DNA of 64,000 nucleotides from Helopsaltes ochotensis. Lineage: Eukaryota; Chordata; Aves; Passeriformes; Locustellidae. The position numbers and the translations under genes were made by a program. Shown piece by piece: positions 1 to 12,600 of the stretch. Below the pieces are notes generated by a model. That model saw nothing but the letters and a program-made list of their open reading frames with translations. It was not told the DNA's origin and made no database searches. The stretch lies in NCBI GenBank assembly GCA_013400155.1, contig VXBM01000093.1:611192-675191 (forward strand), read 5' to 3'. Within the stretch, counting starts at the first letter, position 1. Every line of letters begins with the position of its first letter.

Positions 1-1318
1 TGTTGAAATTTCTGGAGGTTTGGTGAAGGTGAACTGAGCCAGGCACGATCAGACTGGGGATTTGAGAGTGATAGACTGGATAATGCAGGGAATGCGCTAA
101 CTTGGAGTGGAGAGCAGAAGAGCTGGCACTCCCAGTCCTGTACAAACTGTGGAATCTCAGGGTTCAAAGTCACGCTGCTTCTCCGCTGCATCAAATTTGG
201 GAAGCCACCAAAGCGTGTCGGTGTTCCTGGTGCTCCTGATCCGGCCAGGGAATGGCAGCTCTGTGCTGCTGTTGGCTGCTGCTCAGGCTGCAGTGCCTGC
301 TCTGCCAGCTCACAGCTCGCCCAGTGACCCGTGCTCACATTAGCATGATACCACATCAGGAGTTGTGATTTTCTTGGTGCAAAGTCAAGCTCTCAGAGCT
401 CGGGCAGGATTGAAATGAAGATGCACAATCTTCATTTGGTGCTCTGTTTCTTTCCAGTGTGATGAGCTTATGTAAGTAAGCATTTCATAACTTTCCTCCA
501 ATTACTCTTTCCTTATATTGATGTCTCTTTTTTTTTAAGAAAAATACATTTTTTAATGTAACAACACGGTTGGCATGTAAACGACGATCCTATTCTTAAA
601 ATCTCACTTGCCTCCCTCAAGAGATTGAGAATAACTATTGATATGAAATTTCTGCCAGCTTCTGAACTTGCTGAGAAGGATGAGGGCTTTTTTTATTAAA
701 GTGGAAAATAATAATCCAAAACATAACAAGGTTAAATCCAAAAGTATCTGTTTGTTTTAAATTACTCATACCAAGCAAGCTACCTAGCTACCGACCTATA
801 TGTTTAATATAAAAACAAAACCCAAACAAACCTAAAATGCAGTTCCTCTTGTGAAATCAAGACTCCAACTGCAAGTTTTTGACTCCATGTGTTTTCCAAT
901 TTGCATGCATTGGGGTTACCTTCCTTTTGATTTATTGCAGTGAAAAGAACTTTATGTGTGCAATACTTCCTTTAAAGAGAGGCAAATGGAACCTGATCAG
1001 TGGGAATAGTATAGCTTTTTTATTCTGTAGGGATCACACAAACATTACAGAAATATTACTGAACTTAAAAATCATCAACATTTTCTATGTTTTTCATCTT
1101 CTGTTGGTGTTGTGGCTGCATACTGTTTATGCACTGCTTTGAAATGTTTTTTTACTTGTACCCCAGAGGAGAATAAGAATCAAATCGAAACATTGTGTGT
1201 GTTCCAAATAGAAGAAAGTAATGCATGCTTCATAATTAAAAGGAAAAAGAAATCTGAATCAATGAGTTTTTCAGCCAGAAAATATTTCTTCACTTTGTTT
1301 TTCTTCTTCCTCTTGCAG
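1..1318 (+). other. SPATA6 intron(s), incomplete at the left edge
   Basis: Apart from the 14-nt microexon candidate at 458-471, I see no exon with good splice sites and coding character here. The sequence is AT-rich. The short open frames have no recognisable content. Confidence 0.55.
458..471 (+). CDS. Candidate 14-nt SPATA6 microexon
   Basis: The 14 bases lie between a strong acceptor (pyrimidine tract ending TTTCTTTCCAG at 457) and a consensus donor (GTAAGT from 472). If spliced to the exon at 1319 they read CDEL plus a split codon giving Ile, with no stop and the right phase. The reading needs an upstream exon ending in phase 0, which is outside the window. No transcript evidence is available, so this is a hypothesis. 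Confidence 0.3.
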
Positions 1319-1418
1319 ATTTAGCACTGGTTGGCCTTCACCAGCAAATGGAGATGAGATCCATAAAAGAGTGAAAAATATTTTAAGGACACACAGTGCT
1401 AGACAGCGTCTAATATTT
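1319..1418 (+). CDS. SPATA6: SPATA6 coding exon (antepenultimate)
   Basis: The exon follows a long pyrimidine tract ending CTTGCAG and is followed by the consensus donor GTAAGT. Its first base completes a split codon, and 33 full codons follow, including GDEIHKRVKNIL and THSARQRLIF. It ends in phase 0, matching the exon at 4881. Confidence 0.78.
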
Positions 1419-4400
1419 GTAAGTTTGACTGCAAACTAAACCCTTTCTCTTCTCCAGAATGGCTGAAAAATAGAATTGTGTCTACAGTCTTGGATTTATT
1501 ATAATGTTGTCCTTTGGGACAGCCTTGATTGTAGAAATATGGATTTGGTGTGTGAGCTCAACTGTTTCACGCTGATTTCAGAAGCCTCCTTATCTTTTGC
1601 CTTTATGGGCAAATGGTACAGGCAACCCTCTCATGGCTTATTGAGAACAATTATATTGGAGTTTGGGGTTTTTTATATTCTGATTCTCCCCTCCCAATTT
1701 AAACAAAAAAAGTTACAGATGTGTAGAACATCAAGGCTTAACATGTTGTGCAGCTGCACATCAGCAGCTGCATGTATCCAGCTGTTTCTAGAGCTAATAT
1801 TATTCTTCAGATGTGTGGCTTTTTCCCCTTAATTACCTGGCTTTCAATGAACAGAGCTCTTTGTCTAATGAGAGTACACCCAGGAACAGAATATTTTACC
1901 CTTGATGAAATCTTGAGGTGTGGTTTTAAAAAGACAAAAATTTTTCCTATTGTGATTTTGAGAAACACAGTTTCTTAAAAAAATGCCAGAGCATTGTACC
2001 AGCTGAATAAGAAGATTGTTCATCTGCAGGGAATTTGGAATCGTGAGTGCGAGATGAGGCAAAAGAAAGGTGGGATGAAAAGGTTGCAAGGATGAGAGGT
2101 GATTATGATACAATGATCATAATGATGATTATGGCACAGGATGATGAGGAGCTCTGGCAATCTAATTCAGAAATGTTATTGATGGGTTAGAGAAGTCTCC
2201 CTAAGTGGAGAAAGGCATCTTTTTTTGCTTCAGTTTCTCTCTTAGAAAATGAAATGTTGACAGAAATCTGCTTTTGAATGTTGGTGCAAGTTTAAGTTGC
2301 TACTGTCCCCAGCTGTCCGCCTTTGCTCTCAGCTGTAGTCCCCTGTCTCAGTGGGAAGTGGGATAAAAAGTGTGGGAGCCCTGATGTCCCCCCATCACAT
2401 TCCCCACAGCAGGGGCAGGTGCAGCACTGCTGTGCTGGCTGGGATGGAGACCCAGCAGAAGTGATCTTCCTTGTCTTGATCCACTCCTGCAAGATGGATT
2501 GAAGAACATCTGTCTTCACTCTGAAGACCTTATTTATTTACTTATTCATGTCTTCAGATTTAGCCATGTTGGACAGCCCATTGTCTCACCTCATTCTCAA
2601 CTTCATCTGATTATTTTCTCATTTCTGTTCAGTGTTCATTTTTAGCTTAGTTGTTGTGGGGTTTGTTTTTAACTTAGAAAAACCTTGTCTCATGCATACT
2701 AAGACTGATCTTGTTCATGCTGTACCTCCCTGAGTTTTTATATGAACGTTACAACTTTGTGAGCTGCTGCCTCTCAAATGGAAGAAGCCCATGATATTTT
2801 TTTGTGTTTCAGCCACTCAGAATAGGTACAAATTATGTCAAATGCTCCCTTGATGTTTCAATGAACTTAAGATAACAAACTGGATTTCCTAACAATCCAG
2901 CACCTACATTTTATGAAGGCTTGCACAGCCTGAACTATCTCCAGTGGTTCTTGACTGCTTTCCTCAAACAGTAGACCATGACTTTATGATAAGGAGCGTT
3001 GGATGATTGGTTGCATGGTCTCTGAATTGTCATACTCTCTGTTGGCTTTCTCTTGGTGCACCTTGTCACTTCCAGAATCACACGCTTGCTGAATCCTCAC
3101 AGGGATTAATAAGCAGAGATGATACTTTGTTGATCCTCTTCTGTTGGAAACCTTGTGTTTCTGTCCTAAGAAATCCAGCTATTAGGGGGTTGGGTCTTTA
3201 ATTACCAACCTGATCAAATCAGTACTGGCAAAGGACCATTTTTCTCACTTGCTTTTCTTCCACTGAGAAAAAGGAAGGGAAGGATGGTACAGAGAAGTCT
3301 TGTGGTATTGGGTACTTGTATAGAGCTGGCTCATGAAAGCTGTGCTAACAGCAGCTGACTTGATTAAGAAAAGAAAAAAAATTATCAGTTCTTCTTGCTG
3401 TGAGTGCTGTAAAATACACCAGGATTGGTTGTGCTTCCCCACATGGCCCAAAATTGAGGCTGTGGTGTTGCACAGTGGATGGCTGAGGTAAATGGGTCAT
3501 CTTGAAAGTGAGGGAGTAGTAAAGCGAGTGTATTGGCAATGTGGGGAGCAGATTCTGGCTCCAATCTAAGTTCTCTTCAAACTTTGAAAGGTTAAAAAGT
3601 ACCTCTTACTCTTTCATTCCAAAGAGCCTAATGCTAAATAACCATTCCCAGAAGCATACAGCTGTGTCTTCCAAAATTTCATTTTCATAGTGCTCTGCAA
3701 AAACAGTGTGACTGGAGTTCTGCTGCAGATTCCTTGGGGTGTCCACTGTACCCTTCTGCTGTGACATTCTGACAATATCGTAATGTTTGCATCTTTTTTT
3801 TGCTCTCCAGAACATAATTTGCCTCTGGCAAATGCTGCAGAGTTTTATTTACCACTGTACCCCATTTCCTCTTCAGTGCTTTGTAGTCTGTGACTGCTGA
3901 AGGAAGAGAGCTCTCCTGTTTACAAACACACTTATTACCTTGTATTTCACCACAATAAATTCTCTCAAGTTTTTCCTCATCCATATGTTGCTGTTGAGCT
4001 TGCTCTGCATCTTATTGCCATCTACCACTATATTTATTGTCTTTTCTTCCAGTTCCGTGTTACCAGCAAGTGTGATTATTTTTACTGCAGTCTTTTTTCC
4101 AATTATTTCTCCTATAGCATGAAAGATGACTTTGTTTACTAATCCTTACAGCAATTGACTTGTGCTGAAAGCATCACTTAATATCACCCCTTAAGTAGGG
4201 TCTTTGCTCTTCAGAGTAGAGTGAACATCATTTCTACCATCCCATCTCAGGTGAGCAACTGGCTCCCTCCACATGGGTTTTTTGTTTCTTTCTTACTTAA
4301 GAGGGCAAATTTGGGTTAATTAATGTCTAGATAGCATTTGGAAGGTGAAACTGCATTCTAGCAACTGAGAATACCTGACTGAAGGGCCATTAAGTGCATC

Positions 4401-7400
4401 AGATTTTTTTAAAAGTTCAGTAAGCATGTACTCAGCCTTGGATATGAAATTGAAGAATTGAGATGTGTGGAATGCTTCTGCCTTGTAAAACACGTGAAAT
4501 GGATACCATAATAAATTTTTAAATTTTTTAAACCCCTTCTCTGCAAGAAACACAAAAGCAGTAAGCAGTAGGTTTCATAGCATTTTGCCAACATGTTTAT
4601 TGGGGTTTATTGAAGCTTCTGCTGTCTGCATATTTCTCTAGATCTACACTGTCTAGAAATACTTTCCAGTTTATTACCTGAAAATTATTAGTTAAATTGT
4701 ACTGAACTTAATTAAAAGTGTTCATAAATGGCGTTTGGCTCATTACGCTTTGTCCCTTTCTCCCCCAAGAAATGTAAGCACTTTAATAGTCCTCTAAATG
4801 GAAAGAAAGTATTTTTGAAATGAGATCATTGTAATCAGAAACCAAGGTAATGAGAATTTGATTTCTGGGTGTTTTTTTAGGATGATTTGCCTGAGACAAG
4901 AGAACCTTCAGTTAATGTGCCCTTAACCATGAGTGAGCTGCGGAGCAGGTATGGAGTTTTTCTCTGACCAAGACTGAACAGTCATACTCAATACTGCCTT
5001 TTACATTTAGCTAAAAATCTCTTTTCCCATTTTGAGCTTTGTCCTATATTGCACAGGAAAAAGGTTTGGGGAGGCACTACTCATACTAAGCTTTCTCACC
5101 TAAAAGCAAAATACAGTTAAATATAATTATGCCTTTGATGTTATTTGGCACTGTGTCAGTATAGTCTTCATAAAACACTGGGTTTGGAACTGGACTTGGC
5201 TATAAAAATGATTCTTGGGCAGACGTTTTTGGAATTTGTCAACCAGAGAGCAAATGTCACTTTTAAAGTAATCTCTTGGTTATTTTTAGTCTTAAAACTA
5301 TGGGACTGCAAAAATAAATTTAAGTTTATTTAGTAATATGGTTTGAGGCTGGGCTTTTTGATTGTCCTTTTTTTTTTTGGAAAACAAATATTTGAAAAAG
5401 AGAAGCATTTTCCAAGAAATACATCAAATTTATATGGTATAGTTTAGTGATTCAGCATGCCATATTTCAGAAGCTGTCTTGGAAACCTGAGATCTAATAA
5501 ACCTACTTTATGTACATTAATTACTCTATGTAGTCCTCACATACATGACCAGGATTTAATTTGAATTATTTATTTATAAGATACCAATTAAATTGATTTT
5601 GATGACTTCTGTAGTAGAAATTACCAATGTTGATGTTCTTTGTGTATGCACACAGTATTTTGTACAATGTTTTGAGCACCTATTGGAGGAAAGATTATAA
5701 GTATTAGAAATGTTTTATGGGCTCCTATGGCTTTTCTGGCTTTCTTTATATTAAGGGAGAAGTCCTAGAACTGTGGTGCTATAATTGAGAGGTGTTACTA
5801 TTAGAAAAGGCTTTATTTTGATAATTAAATGTCACACACTATTTTCTAACAAAGGCACCCCAGATCGCCACTGTATACCCCTGAAAGGTGGATATTTCAG
5901 TATGGGTACCATAACAAACTTCTACTTGAAATTTATAAGCTCCAAAATGTTCATTTGTGATTTGCTGTCTTCTTTAAAAATCCCTGTGTTTTGTAATCCC
6001 TTCTGTGCAAAAGATTACTCCGATTTCCATATGGTTGTGAAGTTGCTGCTGCAGTTGTGTCTCCTGTGCTCACTCCTGTATTCTGTGTAGTCTTTCTGCT
6101 CCCTTATCCTTTGTCCTGACAGCTGGGGCAATTAAATTGTGTAGGACGTGTTTGTGAGAGAGAAAGTGCAAGTTTTCGTTTGGAGACAGCTTTGGGACTT
6201 TTGAGATTTATGCTGAAAATGCAAACCATGAAAAAAAAAAAATGGAAAACAAACCGTAATACCCCAGCATCCTGAAGTGATGGGATATGAAATGTGGCAC
6301 TGGGGTTGGGAACAGACTGCTCCTTGGGTTTAGAGGCCAGCAGCACTGGGGCTGAGACATGAAGGCCTCGAGGACAGTCAGGCTGCTGAGTGTTTGCCAC
6401 AGTGCTCGTAAACAGGACACAAGGACAGAGACAGAGTTCATGGAAGGACAGGGCACTGTCGACCAAATGCTGCCAGTAAAGTGGATGGATGATTGAAAAC
6501 CGCTGGGAGTAAGGAAAAGGTCTGTGTTTTGTGAAATATTTAGTGTATGATTCACTCAGAAAAGAACTTCTGGGACTCTTAAAGGAGATGTATGAGGGAA
6601 CAAAAGCATATGACAGGTATTTCAGAGCAGGGAGTTGCGTGCAGAAATCCTGCTGTTAATATGATTTGTGAGTGTAATTCCCAGATTGCTCAGCTCAGGT
6701 TGTCAGCTGGTTTCCAGTTGAGACAGGAGAGGGAATCTTCCCTAACTTGGCTCTAGCTTTGTCCAGGTATCTCATGCACAAGGGCTGGCTAGTGGAAATA
6801 CATGAAAACACACACCCCTCCAAAAAGAGAAGGGAAAATTAAGCCTTTTTGTAAGTCTTTGTCAGTACCAGAATAAGGAACTTGTTGAAGTTACTGTTGA
6901 TTTTTGAATCTTTACTGCAATTAAATGTTGGGGTTTGAGTGTATCTAGGTAAATTCAGCTTTCAGGATAAGAAGCACAAGACTGCAGCTGGAAATGGATT
7001 CCAAGGAAAAGAGTGTCAGAGCTGTTTGCTATATGGTTCAAGGGCTGTGGCCTGAGAACTCTCCATCAGAAGTGAGGTACCACAAACTGCAGGAAGGAGG
7101 AGGTGAAACTGCAGTTGTTGATGAGTCCCCAGGATATTAACTTGTCTGCATTTGGCACAGGCCTGTATAACTTCTCTACTGATTGTGGTTGGTTTCTTCG
7201 TGTCCAAACTGTGAAGCACAGTTAACTCGCGATGATAAACAGGTTTAAATTTGTTCCATGCCATTGACTGACTTTAAATGATGAAGCCTTTTTGAGTAAG
7301 TGGGAAAGTGGCCTTCCTGTCTTCTTAATATTGGATCCACACAAGAGGTCCTGTTTTATTTGGTATAGGTTAGCATCACCCTAATATTTGAATGTAAGAA

Positions 7401-8833
7401 GTTTAAAAGCAAGAGCTTTTCCTTCTTTTTTTTTCCATGGGACAGTAGAAGCTTAGGGACGTGAATTTAGAAAAACAGTCCTACATCTTCCTACATCTTC
7501 CTCTTCTTCCCCTTTTCTGTTCTTCAAATGAAAACCTTGTGTTTTGATGCAGCTGGATACATGTATTCATGGATTTGGCATAAGGTTTCTTTTGATTTTA
7601 TCACATGTAGGCTGATACTAACTTGAGGATGAAGTTTTAAGTACTGGTTTGATTGCAGAAGACATTATCATTAATAAATGGCATGGATATAAGAAGCTGT
7701 AAAGCTTCCCTGTGAAATGTAATCCGTTTCCTAAGTGAAGATGGTCACCCTAAACTTCACATTTCCCGTTTCGTTTCCCAGACAGAGAACATTTACAAAA
7801 GCTGAGGATAACTCAGTCCTAATTTCTAAGTGTCTTAAGTGCCTAAATCTCTGAGCAGATGTGAAAAATGTCATCTCAGTAGTAATTTTTTTCTGATAAT
7901 TTTTGATTCTTGTTTCATGCTTTATTACAGGGAAATTGCTCATTTAGTTATATGACTCAAACCTTTGTTTTGAAAGCAAAAGGAAGCAGATAGTCATGGT
8001 GTTTAGATATAAATTATTCAGACTTGTCAGTATTTTATAATGATTTGCAGAGTATAAATTTCACTTCACAGATCTAGGGAATAATTTCTCAAAGCAACTG
8101 AACGATGAGCCTGTATTTGTGTTTAGTATTACAACAGTGACACAGAAGATGGGGTGGGGAAGGAACCTGGGATTGCCACTATATCAAAATGTGTCTGGTA
8201 GAAAACTTAATCCAAGATGCTTCCGATAGAGCACTTTACAGCTGAAACCACAGTAATTTAATATCCCCCTGATAGATTGTCTTCATATTGAAATAGCTGC
8301 TCGTGGTTACGATTTCACCTTCAAAGGACACAAAAATCCTACTGTGTTGCTCTTGCCTAGTCACACAGCCTGCAAAAATACAGCAAAATTACTGCAGGTT
8401 CTCTGAAAATTAATTCTATTTGGGGGGCATTACAAAGTGTACTCAATAAGTGGGGAAAGGTTTGTGTGAGTTAATAACATGAGGGGCGGTTCCCATTTCT
8501 TAAAAGTAGCCGCAGTGCAGTTTTTATTTTGGTTTGTGGAAGGTAATCTGTGCTACGCAGCCCTACACGGGTATTTCTGCTCATTTTGTGCTGCTGATTC
8601 CTCTTCCATATCTTGATTTGATCATTGTTTCTTATCTTCTTTCCTCTGACAGTTCTCCAGTGAAGCGGAGCCCTCCTGTTCACGTGGATAATGGTGGCTG
8701 TTGGTCTGGTCCTGCAGCTGTGTACAAAGAGAAGCCTCGCAGGGCAATCTTGGAGGAGACTCTGGCAAAAGTGTATAGAAACATGTACCAAAAAACTGCT
8801 GGTGCTGTTTCAGACCACAAAACATATTCCTGA
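1319..8833 (+). CDS. SPATA6: SPATA6, 3' part (three spliced coding exons, 5' end outside window)
   Basis: SPATA6 is known as a sperm protein needed to build the connecting piece that joins head and tail. Three exons (1319-1418, 4881-4948, 8653-8833) join in phase to give about 115 C-terminal residues ending in a TGA stop. The tail is basic and serine/proline rich, with the motifs THSARQRL, SPVKRSPPVH, KPRRAILEETL and VYRNMYQK. These resemble the C-terminus of SPATA6 as I remember it. The gene ends tail to tail with SLC5A9, as in mammals, which favours SPATA6 over its paralogue SPATA6L. The N-terminal part lies left of the window. No catalytic motif is visible. Identity rests on remembered similarity plus gene order. 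Confidence 0.8.
1419..4880 (+). other. SPATA6 intron
   Basis: This 3.5-kb intron lies between two phase-0 boundaries. It is AT-rich with scattered T runs. No further exon, repeat family or RNA gene was recognised. Confidence 0.65.
4881..4948 (+). CDS. SPATA6: SPATA6 coding exon (penultimate)
   Basis: This 68-nt exon is preceded by GTTTTTTTAG and followed by GTATGG. It reads DDLPETREPSVNV then PLTMSELRS, and ends with two bases of a serine codon that is completed by the next exon. It is acidic then Ser/Thr rich, with no known domain. Confidence 0.72.
4949..8652 (+). other. SPATA6 last intron
   Basis: This 3.7-kb intron is AT-rich with short A and T runs (for example near 6230). The open frames around 6100-6560 are short and resemble nothing I know. 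No repeat family was recognised. Confidence 0.65.
8653..8833 (+). CDS. SPATA6: SPATA6 terminal coding exon with stop
   Basis: The acceptor CCTCTGACAG precedes the exon. One base completes a Ser codon, then 59 residues and TGA (8831-8833) follow. The segment has SPVKRSPPVH, an aromatic GCWSGPAAVYKEK stretch, and the helical-looking RRAILEETLAKVYRNMYQK near the C-terminus. It is the most recognisable SPATA6 piece in the window. Confidence 0.82.
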
Positions 8834-8998
8834 AAGCAGCTCACCTGAAAATGCGCAGGATACAGTATTTGTAACTAAACCTATTTTTATTCTTGTACTC
8901 TCTTTTTTAAGGTGTCTTTTTGGTTAGGCAGGGTTTTGGAGAAATGGGGATTTGGCCTGGGCTGAAAAAAGGAAATGATTAACATTCACGCCCCAAAA

Positions 8999-9004
8999 AA
9001 TAAA
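8999..9004 (+). terminator. Candidate SPATA6 polyadenylation signal
   Basis: AATAAA lies 166 bases past the SPATA6 stop, with a G/T-rich stretch about 40 bases further on (GGATGGTGTTGAG). It is the first canonical signal after the stop and would give a short 3' UTR. Longer 3' ends are possible. Confidence 0.45.
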
Positions 9005-12000
9005 CAAATAATCCCTAACAAAAGAATCCCCCCCACAGTTAAGCAGGATGGTGTTGAGCCTTTGAGACTCTGAACAGAGTCATTTGAGGATTATTAGGTC
9101 TGCTGGACATTCCTGTTTGACATCAACTCAGGTTTCAGCTGCAGCCAGTTCTTACTAAATATCTAAATCTCTTTAGCAACTTAAACACAATTGGTTGAAG
9201 AAGCAATATGTCCTGGTGGTCAGAGAGGGGACTTAAAGGGGAAGGTGAATGGGAGTATTGCTTTAAAAGTCATCTGTCTAGGACAAGGAGAGTTTGTTTT
9301 CTAGACAATTGCCTTTTAATTGTTTATTCTGGAGAATGGCACAAGCTCGGGTTCTGTAGGACCCATAATTATGTATTTGAAGTGGTTTTGAGTACCTTTA
9401 GTCACAAGTGTTCTAATAATGTGAGATTTTAAAAAAAAAACCACCCAGCCCAGCAGCCTTTGTGTGAGATGAAAGGTCATCTTCACAAAGCCTTTGCATT
9501 TGAAAGCTTCCATGTTCTCCAGCCATGACATTTGCCAATACACTTGTCATTTTAAAAATATGAATAAGAAAGGACTGTGCAGGGGGAAAGACCAGAGCTA
9601 GTCAGCAAGCTCCTTGTGCTCTGTACAGGCCTTCTGAAATTCCTGCATCACAATCCCACCTAATTTGGAGCCCGTCCTTCCCGGTCTGCTGGGATCCTGT
9701 TGGCAGCAATCACTTCATTTTTGCTAAAGGCCACCAAATGTTCATCAGCAGTTCGATGCTTTCCCCAGGGATGGAACCTTTTCAGCCTTGCACTGAGCAG
9801 ATCCCACATTAGCAGACCAGGGCAAATTGCCCATCCATTGAAAAGCTGAATGTTTTAAAAGGGCAAGAGTGTCCATCTCCTGCTTCTCCCCAGAATGCAG
9901 AAGAAACAAATGCCTGTTCTGGCTGCCTCCCTCTCTGAGCAAACAGAGGCAGCTCCACCGATGCCATTTTACCTGTTGTGATTAGATAGAGGATAAAGCT
10001 AGCTGTACAGATGGCACAGCATATGACTGGAGCCTGCCAGCATGCCTACATAAACAAAAAGTTGGTCTATTCTGCCTTCCCTCCTTTAATGCTGAGACAA
10101 CATAATTGATTTGAGAAAGCAGTTGGTGAGCAATTCCGCTGGTGGGAGAGCACGTGGAGGGGCTGTGTGCTGCTGTCTCAGGCAAGGGCACTCTCAGAGG
10201 AAGTGTCTCACATACAGACATTTCTATTTCTTGTAAATGTTCAACCAGTTGAAGTGGATTAACACTGATAACTTCTGTCCCTGCTGCCATTTAGCACATT
10301 GGTGCTTTCAAAGGGCATTAGTGGCACCGTCTCATGATATGGAGAAGTGCCGAGCCACTCTCTGGGGTGGCAGGACGCTTTTCTTTGCAGAAGGAAAAAG
10401 TAAAACTTGTCCAAGTTGTGTCCTTGAAGGCATGGAGGCCAGGGAGGGTTGTGCTACCAGGACCTGGTGTTCACTGGCCTCTCCAGCGACCCCATATTAG
10501 TCCACAAAGGAATAGTTCTCTTTCTGCCCAGAGGAGCAGCTGTATTGAAGTAGATCCTAAGTAGACAGGACAGATTCTGAGAAATACTTTCCAAGCTTCT
10601 AGTGTAAAATAATCTGTTGAAATCTGAAGGTTTTTGCAGTTTCCTGTATGTGTTTGAACCATAAGATTCAGTGTTCTCCTGGTATCCTGCAGTTTTCATT
10701 CAGTATTCTCTGCATTCCCTCCCCAGTGTCACAGCTGAGTAAAAGTTTGTATTCTGAAGATTGGCTGCTCCCCTTTGGCCTGATCTGGCTCTGTGACATA
10801 GAAAGCCTCTTTGATTTTTCCCTCCCCAGCAATCCAGCAGATTTCAGTCCCTGCTTTTTCAGTGTGTGAGAAGGCCTGAATGCTGAGGGAATGTTGTGGG
10901 GTTTTTCTCTATGTTTGATGAAGGACACAAGTTGCCATGAACTGAATACACCAAGGGATGAGAAAGGTTGGGGGCCACTACAAAAAGCAAGGTGGTGTTT
11001 CCAACAGGTCCAAGGAATGGCTGGAGGATATCTGTTTGAGTCCCCCAGCTAAAAAAGGGAAGCATATAGTAATATGACAACCTTCAGTTCTCATCAAAGA
11101 TGAAAAATTTTTCAGCAAAGGTGAAAACTGGGTGGGAGAATAAAAGGTCATTATTGAATTTTGACCGGTATGAATATTCTTAGTGTAGCCTTCTTCTGCA
11201 GCATAACATCAAATGGAGCAGACAGACTGAGTATCTTTGGCCCTGCTCCAGCTGGGAGGGAGATGTGTGTTCAGTGTCTCTCTGAATCAGCTGCTGCAGG
11301 AGATGTTCCTCTCCTGGGTCAGAGTCATTCCACAGCTCATGCCATGATACAGCAAAGTACTGTGCTGGAAATCCAGTTTGGGAAATGGAAAGCTTTCCTC
11401 TGGAATGACTGGGACTTCAGACCCAAATTACTCTGATCTGTCCCTAAAATCTTCAGGGCACTTTGTTTTCAGAAGCATTTTCCTTCCTTGTTTGCTCAGG
11501 TGGCCCTGCCAGCACACACAGCTCGGAGCAGGGCTGCTCCTCTGCCCCTGCAGCCTGGGAGAAGTGGAGGTTCAGGCACTGAACCAACACAGCAATAAAC
11601 TGCAATTGTTTAGTGCACCTTGCCTTCTAATACAATTTAAATCCCTTCTATCAAATGCAAATTTCTAGGCTCTTGAGTGGAGCTTTAAATAGCATTTTCT
11701 GTGCTCATTCCTTATCTTTTGCCATCCACAAAGTTCTAGTGACAGTGGGATGGCATAAGGAGAGCTGCCTACTCAAACCTGGCAATAATGGGCCAGATGA
11801 GGGGTGAATTGGTGCTTTTCTGTAGAGTCTGTGCCTCTCTCTTGCCCTCCCCAAGTTATTATAACCCACGAGTGTTCTCACCAAAAGCTGTTCAGCATCC
11901 AGTGATGCTTTCAGGATGCAATCAGTGCAATATTTTAATCACTTTCATTTTAGTGAGTCAGCCTCTGCTTCCTACTTGCTCCCTTCCACCTCTCCTATGA

Positions 12001-12495
12001 ATAACTTGGTGCAGTTTAGGATCTTGGGCTGGCTTTAGACAAACTGCCTACCTGTGTTCGGAAGAAATGCAAATCCTTGGCTGAGGAGTAGCTGCTTTGG
12101 AAATCACTCAGCCATTGACCTGGTGTGAATTAAAGGCAAAAATGTCAAACTCTTTAATGATTTGCCTTATCTAAGTTTTTGACTTAGAGGAAGAGAAGCC
12201 TAAATTGCTCCACTGAGAATATGAAGCATAGGGATGACTGGAGTAATGGGAACAGGTAGGAGCAGCTTTGTCAGATAGATGAGGAACGGTGTTTATGCTC
12301 TGAAGCTGAGCAGCTTGGGAAGTGATGAGGGCTGTTCTCTAGATTGTGCATCACATGTTTGAATTTTATTTCAGAGGCTGCCAAAATTATCAGGGGAGAA
12401 AGTTATCTACCTGGAGATGTTGGGAATCTATTTTTGGGATAAAATAACAGAACATTTAGCTCGGCTCAGTATTAAATAGTCTTTTCCAAACTCCT

Positions 12496-12600
12496 TCTCA
12501 TTGTTACCTCAGCTGTAAAATGGGGAGTTTGTGCTCTGTTGAAACTTAATTAAATGACTGAGAAGTGCTTTGGGATCCTGAGGTGAATGTTAAAGAAATT
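12496..12600 (+). repeat. Probable ancient MIR-type SINE relic
   Basis: The segment reads CCTCAGCTGTAAAATGGGGA, then a TTAATTAAATGA stretch, then AAGTGCTTTGGGATCCTGAG. The same order of motifs is found in the 3' half of MIR/CORE-type SINEs: CTCAtCTGTAAAATGGGGA, an ATTAAATGA stretch, then AAgcGCTTtGaGATCCT. The match is from memory and diverged, as expected for a copy inserted before amniotes split. Confidence 0.5.
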
